From the NCBI RefSeq assembly GCF_020614395.1, contig NZ_CP085324.1:749564-813563 (forward strand): DNA of 64,000 nucleotides, read 5' to 3'. This DNA comes from Salarchaeum japonicum. Lineage in GTDB: Archaea; Halobacteriota; Halobacteria; Halobacteriales; Halobacteriaceae. This document shows, one piece after another, positions 56,942-64,000 of the stretch. The notes under the pieces are model-generated. The model worked only from the letters and a program-made list of their open reading frames with translations. It made no database searches and was not told the DNA's origin. The translations under genes were made by a program, and so were the position numbers. How positions within the stretch are numbered: position 1 is the stretch's first letter; each line of letters opens with the position of its first letter.

Positions 56942-57490
56942 ATGCGAGTCCGTGACTGGAAGGACATCGTGGAGGACGTCGTGGACAGCGGCGCTGACCC
57001 GGACGGCTGGCGGGCCGTCGCCGGCGACCGCGCCGGCGGTGTCGGCGAAGACCTCTACCTCGGGCATCCGAGCGCGGGCGTCTACCAGCTCAAGACGTAC
57101 GCGAAGAATCCCTACGAAGTGAAGGGCGCGGGCGCGCGGGTGGCGCGGCGGCTGGACGACGAACTCGACTCCTTCTTCCCGGAGAAGACCGGCGGCGGGT
57201 TCGCGGTGCAGTCCCCGCCGGAGGACGAAGACGACGCCGAGGAGAAAGCCCAGCGGCTGGAGGAAGTGGTGAAGGCGCACGCGGACGCGCCGACGACGCC
57301 GGACGCGCTGTTCGAGGACGTGATGGACGCCATCGACAGCCCCGCGTTCGGCCCGATGGAGTACGACCAGTACGGCCGGCCGGAGGAACTCGACGGTCTC
57401 TCCGACACGTTCGAGGAGGCGGAGGAACTGCTGACGGAGGAACTCGACGACCTCATCGAGTCCGACGACGTGGGACGGGGCTTCCAGTAG
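56942..57490 (+). CDS. Haloarchaeal conserved protein of unknown function
   Basis: This 182-residue acidic protein starts MRVRDWKDIVEDVVDSGADPDGWRAVAGDRAGGVGEDLYLGHP. A conserved KTYAKNPYEVKGAGARVARRLDDEL block (about 49-73) and a helical acidic C-terminus (DALFEDVMDAIDSPAFGPMEYDQY, then EELLTEELDDLIESDDVGRGFQ) follow. No known motif is present. The family is restricted to Halobacteria as far as I know. ATG 56942 is used; earlier codons are shadow. It is monocistronic. Confidence 0.68.
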   Translation: MRVRDWKDIVEDVVDSGADPDGWRAVAGDRAGGVGEDLYLGHPSAGVYQLKTYAKNPYEVKGAGARVARRLDDELDSFFPEKTGGGFAVQSPPEDEDDAEEKAQRLEEVVKAHADAPTTPDALFEDVMDAIDSPAFGPMEYDQYGRPEELDGLSDTFEEAEELLTEELDDLIESDDVGRGFQ

Positions 57491-57537
57491 CCCGGCCTCC
57501 CGAACTTTCTTTTGGTCGCTCGCGTCACACACGACCG

Positions 57538-57714
57538 ATGAGCGACAGTCACGACGCAGACCCCGAGCGCGCGGTGTCCCTCCTCCTCGTGGCAGTCGGC
57601 GTCGCCGTCGTCGCGTACGGCGTCGTCGCGTCCCGCATCCCCGCGCTCGTCGTGGGCGTGGGCGGGAGCGCGGCCGGCCTGGCGCTGTTCTCCCGGACGA
57701 CCGGAACGCGGTGA
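57538..57714 (+). CDS. Small two-helix membrane protein (58 residues)
   Basis: ATG 57538 opens a 58-codon frame: a polar N-terminus MSDSHDADPERAV, then two hydrophobic segments (about 13-31, LLLVAVGVAVVAYGVV, and about 34-50, IPALVVGVGGSAAGLAL), ending SRTTGTR. A T-rich element (CTTTCTTTTGG, 57504-57514) lies 24-34 bp upstream. The start, codon use and composition look genuine. The function is unknown. Confidence 0.6.
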   Translation: MSDSHDADPERAVSLLLVAVGVAVVAYGVVASRIPALVVGVGGSAAGLALFSRTTGTR

Positions 57715-57755
57715 GCGAGACGACGGCGGACGCCCGCACCTGGTCTCGGTGGTTC

Positions 57756-58136
57756 TCAGTCGCGAGAGCCGTAGATGAGCGACGTGCACTCGTCCACGAA
57801 CGCGCCGAGGCCCTGCGCCACGTCGCGGTCGAGCGACACGAGCACGCCGCCGCCGCCCGACGGGTCGCGGAAGTGAATGATAGCGGCGGCGTCGTACAGT
57901 TCGACGTTCGCCTGGCTGTCGCCGAGCGGGTCGTACCAGTCCGAGTCGCTGATGGGCGTGTAGTCGCGAGCGCGCGCGATGGTGCGGCCGACGGTTCGGC
58001 GGAACTCCTCGGTCTTGAGGTCGTCGCGGAGGTAGAGAATCGTCCAGTCGTCCGCGGTGTACCGTATCGCGACGCGGAACGCGTCGCCGGCGCGTTCGTG
58101 GACGCGTTCGAGGAGTCGCCGGTACCGCTCTGCCAT
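57756..58136 (-). CDS. Haloarchaeal small protein, paralogue family (probably DUF7522), copy 3
   Basis: This is a third member of the family seen at 16643 and 41898. The 126-residue chain has the RYTADDWTILYLRDDLKTEE strand-helix core, a helical middle and a final strand GGGGVLVSLDRDVAQ. It is more divergent than the other two: the middle segment is different (SDSDWYDPLGDSQANVELYDAAAIIHF). The function is unknown. ATG 58136 is chosen; 20 codons further upstream are not part of the family. It is 38 bp downstream of the zincin gene on the same strand. Confidence 0.7.
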   Translation of the reverse strand: MAERYRRLLERVHERAGDAFRVAIRYTADDWTILYLRDDLKTEEFRRTVGRTIARARDYTPISDSDWYDPLGDSQANVELYDAAAIIHFRDPSGGGGVLVSLDRDVAQGLGAFVDECTSLIYGSRD

Positions 58137-58174
58137 ACAGTCACTCACGCGGCCGACGGGGAAAACGTTCGGGG

Positions 58175-59125
58175 CTACGCGACCCGCGCGAGCCACCGCC
58201 CGGGCGTGTCGAGTTCGTCCCGCCGCGGGAGGTTCTCCGGCGCGTTCCAGACGAGACTCGCGGTCTCGATGCCGCGCGCGTCAACGACGGCGTCGAAGAA
58301 CTCTCGGCCCTGTTCGTACTGCTTGCGCTTCAGACCGAGACCGAGCAGGTGGCGGAACAGTTTGGTGAGGGGGCCGCCGCCGCGCCGGCGGGCGTCGAGT
58401 TTCCGCCGGAGGTCGCCGTACTCGCGGTCGAACGCGCGGTCCATCAGCAACTCGGCGTACCCCTCGACGGCGGTCATCGCGAGCAACACCTCCTCGAACT
58501 CGTCGGTGTCGAGGCGGTACTCGTCTTCGAGTTCCGTGATGCCCGCGCGCAAGCGGTCTTCGAGGTAGTCCGCGAGCCAGGGCGCGGCCCCGAACTCGGC
58601 GGCGTGCGTGACCTCGTGGAAGGCTATCCAGCGCCGGAAGCGCGCGAGCGGCACGTCCAGGGACGCGGCGGCCTCGACGATGTTCGGGTGGACGAAGTAG
58701 AGTTCGTGCGCGTCGCCGTCCGCGAGCAGGAGGGGGTCGTACTGGCCGAGGACGTTCCGCGCGAGGAAGGAGAGCGCGGCCGCCGCGCCGCCCGTGTTGA
58801 GCGTGCGGGAGACGCCGGGAAGAGAGGCAGACGCGTCGTTCACGGGGCGGAACGCGCGCTCGAACGTCCCCGCGTTCGCGTCTATCCAGTGGTGGCGGTT
58901 CATCACCGACACCGTCTCGGGCACGTCGAAGTCGAGCGTGGAGACCTCGCGGATGCGCTCGCGGGCGTCCCGCACGTCCCCCGCGTACGCCTCGCGCTCG
59001 GCCGCGGTGAGGGTGAGGTCGCCGGGCGGCGTCCCGGCCTTCGCGGCGTCACGAACCGCGTTCCAGTCGACGAGCGAGTCGCCGGACGCGGACGCGACCG
59101 CGCGAACGCCCTCGAACAGACTCAT
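58175..59125 (-). CDS. Zincin-like metallopeptidase, F420-associated (DUF2342 / zincin_2)
   Basis: This 316-residue protein has the zinc motif HEVTH (H170, E171, H174) in IAFHEVTHAAEF and a downstream Glu in AMTAVEGYAELLMD as the third ligand. The overall chain matches the zincin_2/DUF2342 family, which in actinobacteria is found with coenzyme F420 genes. The presence of cofD in the same window fits, though the genes are far apart. Peptidase activity has not been shown. It is cytoplasmic, with no signal peptide. The 5' end is followed after 49 bp by the small tail-anchored gene upstream. Confidence 0.85.
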   Translation of the reverse strand: MSLFEGVRAVASASGDSLVDWNAVRDAAKAGTPPGDLTLTAAEREAYAGDVRDARERIREVSTLDFDVPETVSVMNRHHWIDANAGTFERAFRPVNDASASLPGVSRTLNTGGAAAALSFLARNVLGQYDPLLLADGDAHELYFVHPNIVEAAASLDVPLARFRRWIAFHEVTHAAEFGAAPWLADYLEDRLRAGITELEDEYRLDTDEFEEVLLAMTAVEGYAELLMDRAFDREYGDLRRKLDARRRGGGPLTKLFRHLLGLGLKRKQYEQGREFFDAVVDARGIETASLVWNAPENLPRRDELDTPGRWLARVA

Positions 59126-59174
59126 ACGTGTCCTCCGCCGCCCGACGAAATAGGTCTTGTGCGTCCCCGTCCGT

Positions 59175-59396
59175 TCAGTTCAGGAGTTTCTTCACCGCGA
59201 ACGCGACGCCCGCGAGCACGGCGAGCGCGACCAGCGCCGGCACGACCGCGGACCCGCTCGAACCGGTCTCGGTCTCCTCGTCGGCGTCGAACGACGGTTC
59301 TGCGTCGAACACGCTCCCGTCCTCGTCCTCCGCGGGGCCGAAGTTCGCGATGGGTGTGAACTCGCTGTCGTGGAAGTGAATCTCGAAGATTCCCAT
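59175..59396 (-). CDS. Small C-terminal tail-anchored membrane protein
   Basis: This 73-residue protein has a soluble acidic N-terminus (MGIFEIHFHDSEFTPIANFGPAEDEDG), an acidic linker and one C-terminal hydrophobic helix (about 50-68, AVVPALVALAVLAGVAFAVKK). The His-rich start could bind a metal. The ATG and stop are clear, and codon use is typical. The family is unknown. It lies upstream of and on the same strand as the zincin gene. Confidence 0.65.
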   Translation of the reverse strand: MGIFEIHFHDSEFTPIANFGPAEDEDGSVFDAEPSFDADEETETGSSGSAVVPALVALAVLAGVAFAVKKLLN

Positions 59397-59489
59397 ACTC
59401 GGGGGTTCGGCGGGACGCGTGTTAGCCGTTGTGGGACTGGGGCGCTCGGGTTCCGTGGCGTTCATGGTCGCAGACCTTCGAATCGAAGT

Positions 59490-60551
59490 ATGGACAGAGA
59501 CCGCCGCGAGTTCCTCGACGCACTCCTCGACACCGCGAGCCCGTCCGGGTTCGAAGCGCCCGCCCAGCGCGTCTGGGTGGACTACGTCGAATCGTTCGCC
59601 GACGACGTGCACACGGACGCGTACGGGAACGCGGTCGCCGTCTACGAGGGCGGCGACGGCCCCGAGTTCCTGTTCGGCGGGCACGCCGACGAAATCGGCT
59701 ACATGGTCGCGAAAGTGGACGACGACGGCTTCATCCACCTCACGCCCGTCGGCGGCTCCGATAAGTCCGTCTCGAAGGGCCGCCACGTCGTCGTGCACAC
59801 GGAGGACGGCCCCGTGAACGGCGTCATCGGCCAGACCGCCATCCACCTCCGCGACCCGAGCGACGAGGAGTACGACGACATCGGCGAGATGACGGTCGAT
59901 ATCGGCGCTGAGGACGAGGCGGAGGCGCGCGAACTCGTCTCCGTCGGCGACCCCATCACGGTCGCGGAGGGCGTCCACGACCTCGCCGGCCACAAGGTCG
60001 CGGCGCGCGGCCTCGACAACCGCGTCGGCATCTGGGTCGCCGCCGAAGCCCTCCGGCGCGCCGCCGACCGCGGCGTCGATTCCACCGTGTACGCCGTCTC
60101 CACCGTCCAGGAGGAGGTCGGCCTGCAGGGCGCGAAGATGGTCGGGTACGACGTGAACCCGGACGCCGCCGTCGCCGTGGACGTGACCCACGCCTCGGAC
60201 AGCCCCGAGTTCCCCAGCGACAAGCACAACGAAATCGGACTCGGGGACGGCCCGGTCGTCGCGCGCGGCTCCACGAACCACCGCGAACTCGTCGCCGCCG
60301 TCCGCGACGCCGCCGACGCCGAAGCCATCGACGTGCAACTCCAGGCCGCCGGCATCCGCACCGGCACGGACGCCGACGCGTTCTACACGAGCCGGAGCGG
60401 CGTCCCCTCCCTCAATTTGGGCCTCCCGAACCGCTACATGCACACGCCCGCGGAGGTCATCGACCAGCGCGACCTCGACGCCGCCGCCGACCTCCTCGCC
60501 GCCGTCGCCGACCACGAATCCGGCCGCGACGCCTTCACAGTCGACATATAG
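59490..60551 (+). CDS. M42-family aminopeptidase (tetrahedral TET type)
   Basis: This 353-residue cytoplasmic metalloaminopeptidase of family M42 typically forms dodecameric TET particles downstream of the proteasome. Metal and catalytic residues are visible: H65 and D67 in GGHADEIGY, D near 172 in ARGLDNRVG, E-E near 205 in VQEEVG, D near 227 in VAVDVTH, and a late His in YMHTPAEVI. The specificity (Glu/Asp, Leu or Lys type) cannot be assigned. ATG 59490 is the natural start MDRDRREFLDALLDTASPSG; upstream codons are shadow of the small membrane gene. Confidence 0.93.
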   Translation: MDRDRREFLDALLDTASPSGFEAPAQRVWVDYVESFADDVHTDAYGNAVAVYEGGDGPEFLFGGHADEIGYMVAKVDDDGFIHLTPVGGSDKSVSKGRHVVVHTEDGPVNGVIGQTAIHLRDPSDEEYDDIGEMTVDIGAEDEAEARELVSVGDPITVAEGVHDLAGHKVAARGLDNRVGIWVAAEALRRAADRGVDSTVYAVSTVQEEVGLQGAKMVGYDVNPDAAVAVDVTHASDSPEFPSDKHNEIGLGDGPVVARGSTNHRELVAAVRDAADAEAIDVQLQAAGIRTGTDADAFYTSRSGVPSLNLGLPNRYMHTPAEVIDQRDLDAAADLLAAVADHESGRDAFTVDI

Positions 60552-60555
60552 GTCC

Positions 60556-60567
60556 GATATATTTAAG
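60556..60567 (+). promoter_or_regulatory. TATA box of the lsm-rpl37e operon
   Basis: GATATATTTAAG lies 25-36 bp before ATG 60592 and is the clearest archaeal TATA box in the window. Confidence 0.7.
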
Positions 60568-60591
60568 CGTGCGACGGGCCGGAGTGTGGGT

Positions 60592-60777
60592 ATGAGCGGC
60601 CGACCTCTCGACATCCTGGAGGACTCCCTCGACGAACCCGTGTCCGTCCACCTCAAGGACGGCGAAATCTTCGAGGGCGTCCTCACCGGCTACGACCAGC
60701 ACATGAACCTCGTCCTCGAAGACGGCGAAGACACAACCGTTATCCGAGGCGACAACGTCGTTACCATCAAACCATGA
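60592..60777 (+). CDS. lsm: Lsm (Sm-like archaeal RNA-binding protein)
   Basis: This 61-residue Sm-fold protein has [28 protein letters not shown] Sm1 ([26 protein letters not shown]) and Sm2 ([10 protein letters not shown]). It forms a heptameric ring that binds U-rich small RNAs, as shown for Haloferax Lsm. It is shorter than bacterial Hfq. The ATG at 60592 is preferred over the ATG two codons upstream. It overlaps rpl37e by 4 bp (ATGA); the same lsm-rpl37e overlap is known in Haloferax volcanii. Confidence 0.95.
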   Translation: MSGRPLDILEDSLDEPVSVHLKDGEIFEGVLTGYDQHMNLVLEDGEDTTVIRGDNVVTIKP

Positions 60778-60950
60778 CCGGCTCAGGAACTCCCAGCCAG
60801 GGCAAGAAGAACACCACCACGCACGTCAAGTGCCGCCGCTGCGGCGAGAAGTCCTACCACGTGAAGAAGGGCGAATGCTCCTCGTGCGGCTTCGGGAAGT
60901 CCTCGAAGCGCCGCGACTACGCGTGGCAGGGCAAGACCGGCGACAACTAA
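60774..60950 (+). CDS. rpl37e: 50S ribosomal protein L37e
   Basis: This 58-residue basic zinc-ribbon ribosomal protein binds 23S rRNA. The zinc cysteines are C20, C23, C34 and C37 (CRRC and CSSC). The chain begins [24 protein letters not shown] and ends [13 protein letters not shown]. It is translated from an ATG inside the lsm stop region (ATGA), so its expression is coupled to lsm. It is complete. Confidence 0.96.
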   Translation: MTGSGTPSQGKKNTTTHVKCRRCGEKSYHVKKGECSSCGFGKSSKRRDYAWQGKTGDN

Positions 60951-60951
60951 C

Positions 60952-62103
60952 TCAGGTTCTCTCGGCGACGCCGCGCGTTCGCCGGACGTCTTCTTCGAGC
61001 GTTCTCGCGTGTGCGAGCCGCCGCTCCCGCACCTCCGACAGCGATAGCGTTTGTTTCTCGAACGCTCGCGTCGTCGGCGCGTACGCATCGACCGCGAACC
61101 CCATCCGGTCGAGGTAGTCCCTGAGCGCGTCCGCGGTGAGGCCGTCGTAGATAGCGGCGTCCACGTAGTCGCGGACGGCGTCGAACGCGGGGAGGACGAG
61201 TTCGTCGTCGGTGACGCGGCCGCCGCCGTCCCCGATGCGTACGTCGGTCTCGCGGACGCGCCCGACGACGCCGGCGACGGTGTTGGCGAGGCGGAGCACG
61301 TCGCTGGGGAGGGCGGCGTCCGGCGAGCGCCACTCGACGGTCGGGAACGATTCGCGGAGCTGGACGGGCGTCCAGACGGCGCTCTCCCGGTCGAAACAGG
61401 ACTCGACGGTGTCGGGGTCGACGCCGGCGTCGCGGGCGGCGGCCGTGAACGCCTCGTAGCAGGACTCGACGCGGCGCGTCCAGTCGTCGGTGTCGTCGAG
61501 GTAGGGCCAGAGGCGGCCCTGGCGGTCGAAGTCGGCGTACGCCCGTCGGCGGTAGAGGTCGGATCGCGCGCCGGGCGCGACGCGTTCGCCCCGGTAGTAG
61601 GGCGAGGAGTTCACGAGCGCGAGCGCGGGATCGAGCGCGGTGAGCGCGTTCAGTTGGTCGGTCTCGTGGCCCGGCCACTGTTCGACGTGGACGTGCGTGC
61701 CCGCGCAGTGCCGGACGTACGCGAACGACTCTCCGAGCGTCCGGTTCTGCACGCGCGTGCGAGCGCTGTCGTGTTCGGGTATCTCGTCCGCCCGGAGGGG
61801 CGTGGCGAGCGGCACGAGGTGTTTTCCGCGCTCGTCGGCCCGCCGGAGCACCGCGTCCAGTCGCGCGGTGAGTTCGTCGCGGAGTTCGCGTGGCGTCGCG
61901 CAGGGCGTGGTCTTCACCTCGACGAGCGGTTCGACGAACTCCCGTTCGACGCCGTCCGTGGCGTCGAGGAGACCGCTCGGGCTGGCGAGTTCGCCGTCGT
62001 CGTCGACGACCCAGTACTCGACCTCGACGCTCCGACGGACGGGTTCCGCGTCCGCGGCCGCCCGCGTGCGTCCCCGTCCGCCACCGCCGCCGTGTCGTGA
62101 CAT
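60952..62103 (-). CDS. Glutamate-cysteine ligase family protein (GCS2-like)
   Basis: This 383-residue protein is of the GCS2 (ATP-dependent gamma-glutamylcysteine synthetase) fold. It has the early substrate segment RSVEVEYWVVDDDG near 24-37, a central HCAGTHVHVEQW block near 131-142, and SPYYRG near 165. Haloarchaea make gamma-glutamylcysteine as their main low-molecular-weight thiol, so this may be GshA or a paralogue. It is convergent with rpl37e (1 bp gap) and divergent from purF with a palindrome in the shared upstream region. Confidence 0.8.
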   Translation of the reverse strand: MSRHGGGGGRGRTRAAADAEPVRRSVEVEYWVVDDDGELASPSGLLDATDGVEREFVEPLVEVKTTPCATPRELRDELTARLDAVLRRADERGKHLVPLATPLRADEIPEHDSARTRVQNRTLGESFAYVRHCAGTHVHVEQWPGHETDQLNALTALDPALALVNSSPYYRGERVAPGARSDLYRRRAYADFDRQGRLWPYLDDTDDWTRRVESCYEAFTAAARDAGVDPDTVESCFDRESAVWTPVQLRESFPTVEWRSPDAALPSDVLRLANTVAGVVGRVRETDVRIGDGGGRVTDDELVLPAFDAVRDYVDAAIYDGLTADALRDYLDRMGFAVDAYAPTTRAFEKQTLSLSEVRERRLAHARTLEEDVRRTRGVAERT

Positions 62104-62230
62104 ACGTTACCAGATAACACAATTGGCCGGAGTTCCAAGAACGCTTCGCCGACTCGGACGAAATCGCCCCGACTCCTGGATGTGCGTTCCCGGTTCGACG
62201 CGCTCCGCGTACGCACGCCCGACTCACGTT

Positions 62231-62252
62231 AGTATGCACGATAATGCATACT
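62231..62252. promoter_or_regulatory. Inverted repeat upstream of purF (operator candidate)
   Basis: AGTATGCA-N6-TGCATACT is a perfect 8-bp palindrome at 62231-62252, about 40 bp upstream of the purF TATA box and about 130 bp upstream of the GCS2 gene. The spacing suits a DNA-binding dimer. Confidence 0.5.
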
Positions 62253-62292
62253 ATTTGGTGGTGTTGGCGGCAACTGAGGCACAATCACGGGT

Positions 62293-62300
62293 GTTTTTAT
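62293..62300 (+). promoter_or_regulatory. TATA-like box of purF
   Basis: GTTTTTAT lies 25-32 bp before ATG 62325, placing the start of transcription close to that ATG and supporting it over an in-frame ATG at 62244 that lies upstream of the box. Confidence 0.6.
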
Positions 62301-62324
62301 CTGTGGATGATTCAAGAACTATCC

Positions 62325-63794
62325 ATGGAAGATGGCGCTGGCGCGAGCCGCCCCGCGACCGGAATGACCGAGAAGTGCGGCGTCGTCGGCATCAGTCTCG
62401 CGGAGCGGGACGCCGCGCTCCCGACGTACTACGCGCTGTACGCGCTCCAGCACCGCGGCCAGGAGTCGGCGGGCATCGTCACCCACGACGGCTTCCAGCA
62501 ACACCAGCACGTCGAGATGGGGCTCGTCGGAGACGCGTTCGACGAATCCGATATCGACGCCCTCACCGGAAGCACCGGCCTCGGACACGTCCGCTACCCC
62601 ACCGAGGGAAGCCTCGATAAGTCCTGCGCGCAGCCGTTCTCCGTGTCGTTTCGCGGGGGCGCGCTCGGCCTGAGCCACAACGGCAACCTCGTGAACGCCG
62701 ACGAGGTTCGGGACGAACTCGCGGCGACCGGCCACGCGTTCACGAGCGACGGCGACACCGAAGTCATCGCGCACGACATCGCGCGAAACCTCCTCGAAGC
62801 CGACCTCGTCCGGGCCGTCAAGCGAACGATGGAGCGCATCCACGGCTCCTACGCGCTCACCATCATGCACGACGACACCGTGATGGGCGTCCGCGACCCC
62901 GAAGGAAATCGTCCGCTCTGCATCGGCGAACTCGACGACGGCTACGTCATCACCTCCGAATCCGCCGCCATCGACACCCTCGGCGGCGACCTCGTCCGGG
63001 ACGTCCAGCCCGGCGAACTCGTCGTCCTCCACGAGGACGGCACGGGGTTCGACGCCTACCAGCTGTTCGAGCGCGACCGGAGCGCGCACTGCTTCTTCGA
63101 GTACGTCTACTTCGCGCGCCCCGACTCCGTCATCGACGACGAACTCGTCTACGAAGTCCGCCGGGATCTGGGCCGCGAACTCTGGGCGGAGTCCGGCGTG
63201 GACACCGACGTGGTGATGCCCGTCCCCGACTCCGGGCGCGCGTTCGCCTCGGGGTACTCGGACGCCGCGCACGAGGACGGCGCGAGCGTCGAGTTCGCGG
63301 AGGGCCTGATGAAGAACCGGTACGTCGGCCGGACGTTCATCATGCCCACCCAGGAGGCCCGCGAGCGCGCCGTCCGCCTGAAACTCAACCCCATCCGCTC
63401 GACCGTCGAGGGGAAGTCCGTGACCATCATCGACGACAGCATCGTCCGCGGCACGACCTCGAACCAGCTCGTCGAACTCGTGCGGGACGCGGGCGCGGAG
63501 GAAGTCCACGTCCGCATCGGCGCGCCCGCCATCCTCGCGCCCTGCTACATGGGCATCAACATGGCCACACGGGACGAACTCATCGCCGCCGACAAGAGCA
63601 CCGACGAAATCCGGGAGGAGATCGGCGCGGACAGCCTCTCCTACCTCTCCGTGGACGCCGTCGCGTCCGCCATCGGGAAACGCCGCGACGACCTCTGCCT
63701 CGGCTGCGTGACCGGCGAGTACCCCTACGACATCGACGGGGAGACGACCGACCGCGAGGTCGAACGCCCCGGGGTCGCGTCCGCCGACGACTGA
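62325..63794 (+). CDS. purF: Amidophosphoribosyltransferase (PurF)
   Basis: PurF makes phosphoribosylamine from PRPP and glutamine, the first step of purine synthesis. The 489-residue protein has an N-terminal propeptide (about 1-17) that should be cut to expose the nucleophile C18 (MTEKCGVVG). The Ntn-type glutaminase domain and a PRPP loop (VTIIDDSIVRGTTS) follow. Cysteines for a Bacillus-type 4Fe-4S cluster are present: in RSAHCFFEYVYFARPDS, in APCYMGIN, and the CLGC pair near the C-terminus. ATG 62325 is chosen by TATA spacing. GlyA and FolD elsewhere in the window supply its one-carbon units. Confidence 0.95.
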   Translation: MEDGAGASRPATGMTEKCGVVGISLAERDAALPTYYALYALQHRGQESAGIVTHDGFQQHQHVEMGLVGDAFDESDIDALTGSTGLGHVRYPTEGSLDKSCAQPFSVSFRGGALGLSHNGNLVNADEVRDELAATGHAFTSDGDTEVIAHDIARNLLEADLVRAVKRTMERIHGSYALTIMHDDTVMGVRDPEGNRPLCIGELDDGYVITSESAAIDTLGGDLVRDVQPGELVVLHEDGTGFDAYQLFERDRSAHCFFEYVYFARPDSVIDDELVYEVRRDLGRELWAESGVDTDVVMPVPDSGRAFASGYSDAAHEDGASVEFAEGLMKNRYVGRTFIMPTQEARERAVRLKLNPIRSTVEGKSVTIIDDSIVRGTTSNQLVELVRDAGAEEVHVRIGAPAILAPCYMGINMATRDELIAADKSTDEIREEIGADSLSYLSVDAVASAIGKRRDDLCLGCVTGEYPYDIDGETTDREVERPGVASADD

Positions 63795-63808
63795 GCCGAG
63801 TCAGCCGG

Positions 63809-63814
63809 TTTTTT
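63809..63814 (+). terminator. T6 tract after purF
   Basis: Six T residues lie 15-20 bp after the purF stop and probably end its transcript. They are also 26-31 bp before the next start codon and could serve as its T-rich promoter element. Confidence 0.45.
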
Positions 63815-63839
63815 GCGGGCGGTCGCGCTACCCCGACGC

Positions 63840-64000
63840 GTGACCCGCGCCCTCCCACTCACCGCGCTCTGCATCGCCCTCGTCCTCGCCGGCTGCGGCG
63901 CGCCCGTCGCGGACACCAGCACCACCGCTCCGCGGCCGACGACCGCCGAGACGTCCGAACCGACCACAATCGAGACGACGACCGCGCCCACACCGACGAC
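63840..64000 (+). CDS. N-terminal part of a secreted lipoprotein
   Basis: GTG 63840 opens a frame that runs off the right edge. The visible 53 residues show a short basic start (MTRALPLTALCIALVLAGCG), a hydrophobic core and the lipobox LAGC, then a Thr/Pro/Ser-rich linker. This is the standard N-terminus of a lipid-anchored haloarchaeal protein. The mature domain is outside the window, so the function cannot be given. Confidence 0.75.
   Translation, partial: MTRALPLTALCIALVLAGCGAPVADTSTTAPRPTTAETSEPTTIETTTAPTPT

Noticed and set aside
62244..62324. N-terminal extension of PurF starting MHTIWWCW
   Set aside because: The ATG at 62244 lies inside the palindrome and upstream of the TATA box; the translated residues are not PurF-like.

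Overview
The window is about 64 kb of a haloarchaeal (class Halobacteria) chromosome. GC content is very high, proteins are strongly acidic (Asp/Glu rich), and many genes have a TATA-like element 22-30 bp upstream of the start codon, which implies leaderless mRNAs. Marker genes agree: S17e, L37e, Lsm, CofD, dodecin, aRqcH, Pelota, an HesB/IscA protein, amphi-Trp and many small halophile-only families. The genus cannot be fixed from the sequence alone. No rRNA gene, tRNA gene, CRISPR array, transposase or integrase was found, so this is mostly core chromosome with a few decayed or insertion-like spots.

Layout. 0-12 kb: birA, two stress/hydrolase genes, an HD phosphohydrolase, a tightly overlapping cofD - Dus-like - CitG-like - DUF447 operon, then rps17e, asd and a D-2-hydroxyacid dehydrogenase. 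10-19 kb: a lipoprotein, a methyltransferase-like gene that has lost its SAM-binding core, hisD, a three-gene membrane block, dodecin, HesB, a small MscS channel and a class V aminotransferase. 19-20 kb: a locally AT-rich patch with an orphan Tat-signal peptide ORF and a secreted protein. 20-23.4 kb: 5'-nucleotidase family enzyme, UspA, MscS, PAC2. 23.6-28.2 kb (minus strand): a three-gene block of a CHAT/caspase-like protease, a DUF5821/TbsP-type regulator with a palindrome next to its promoter, and a YcaO enzyme carrying its own E1-like zinc partner domain. This is the most unusual block in the window.

28.3-33.5 kb: glyA and folD (one-carbon cycle), an HSL-type esterase, small zinc and halophile proteins, a 29-codon remnant of a DUF1028 gene and a structured intergenic candidate RNA. 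33.5-42 kb: an SLC13 transporter with a palindrome over its start codon and an HTH gene behind it, AI-2E and MgtC/DUF4010 membrane proteins, a class III aminotransferase, a CBS protein and MutY. 42-49 kb: thymidine kinase, a RecJ/DHH-like protein with a Glu-Pro linker, Elp3, SurE and a ZIP transporter.

49-57 kb: aRqcH directly followed by Pelota (ribosome rescue), a metallo-beta-lactamase fold enzyme and a Dna2-like nuclease-helicase. 57-64 kb: small halophile proteins, an F420-associated zincin, an M42 aminopeptidase, the overlapping lsm-rpl37e pair, a GCS2-type glutamate-cysteine ligase, purF with a palindrome upstream of its promoter, and the start of a lipoprotein.

Themes that recur are translation quality control (aRqcH, Pelota, Elp3, Lsm), cofactor and one-carbon metabolism (CofD, zincin, GlyA, FolD, PurF), osmotic or stress response (two MscS, two UspA), and one paralogous halophile family present three times (16.6, 41.9 and 57.8 kb).
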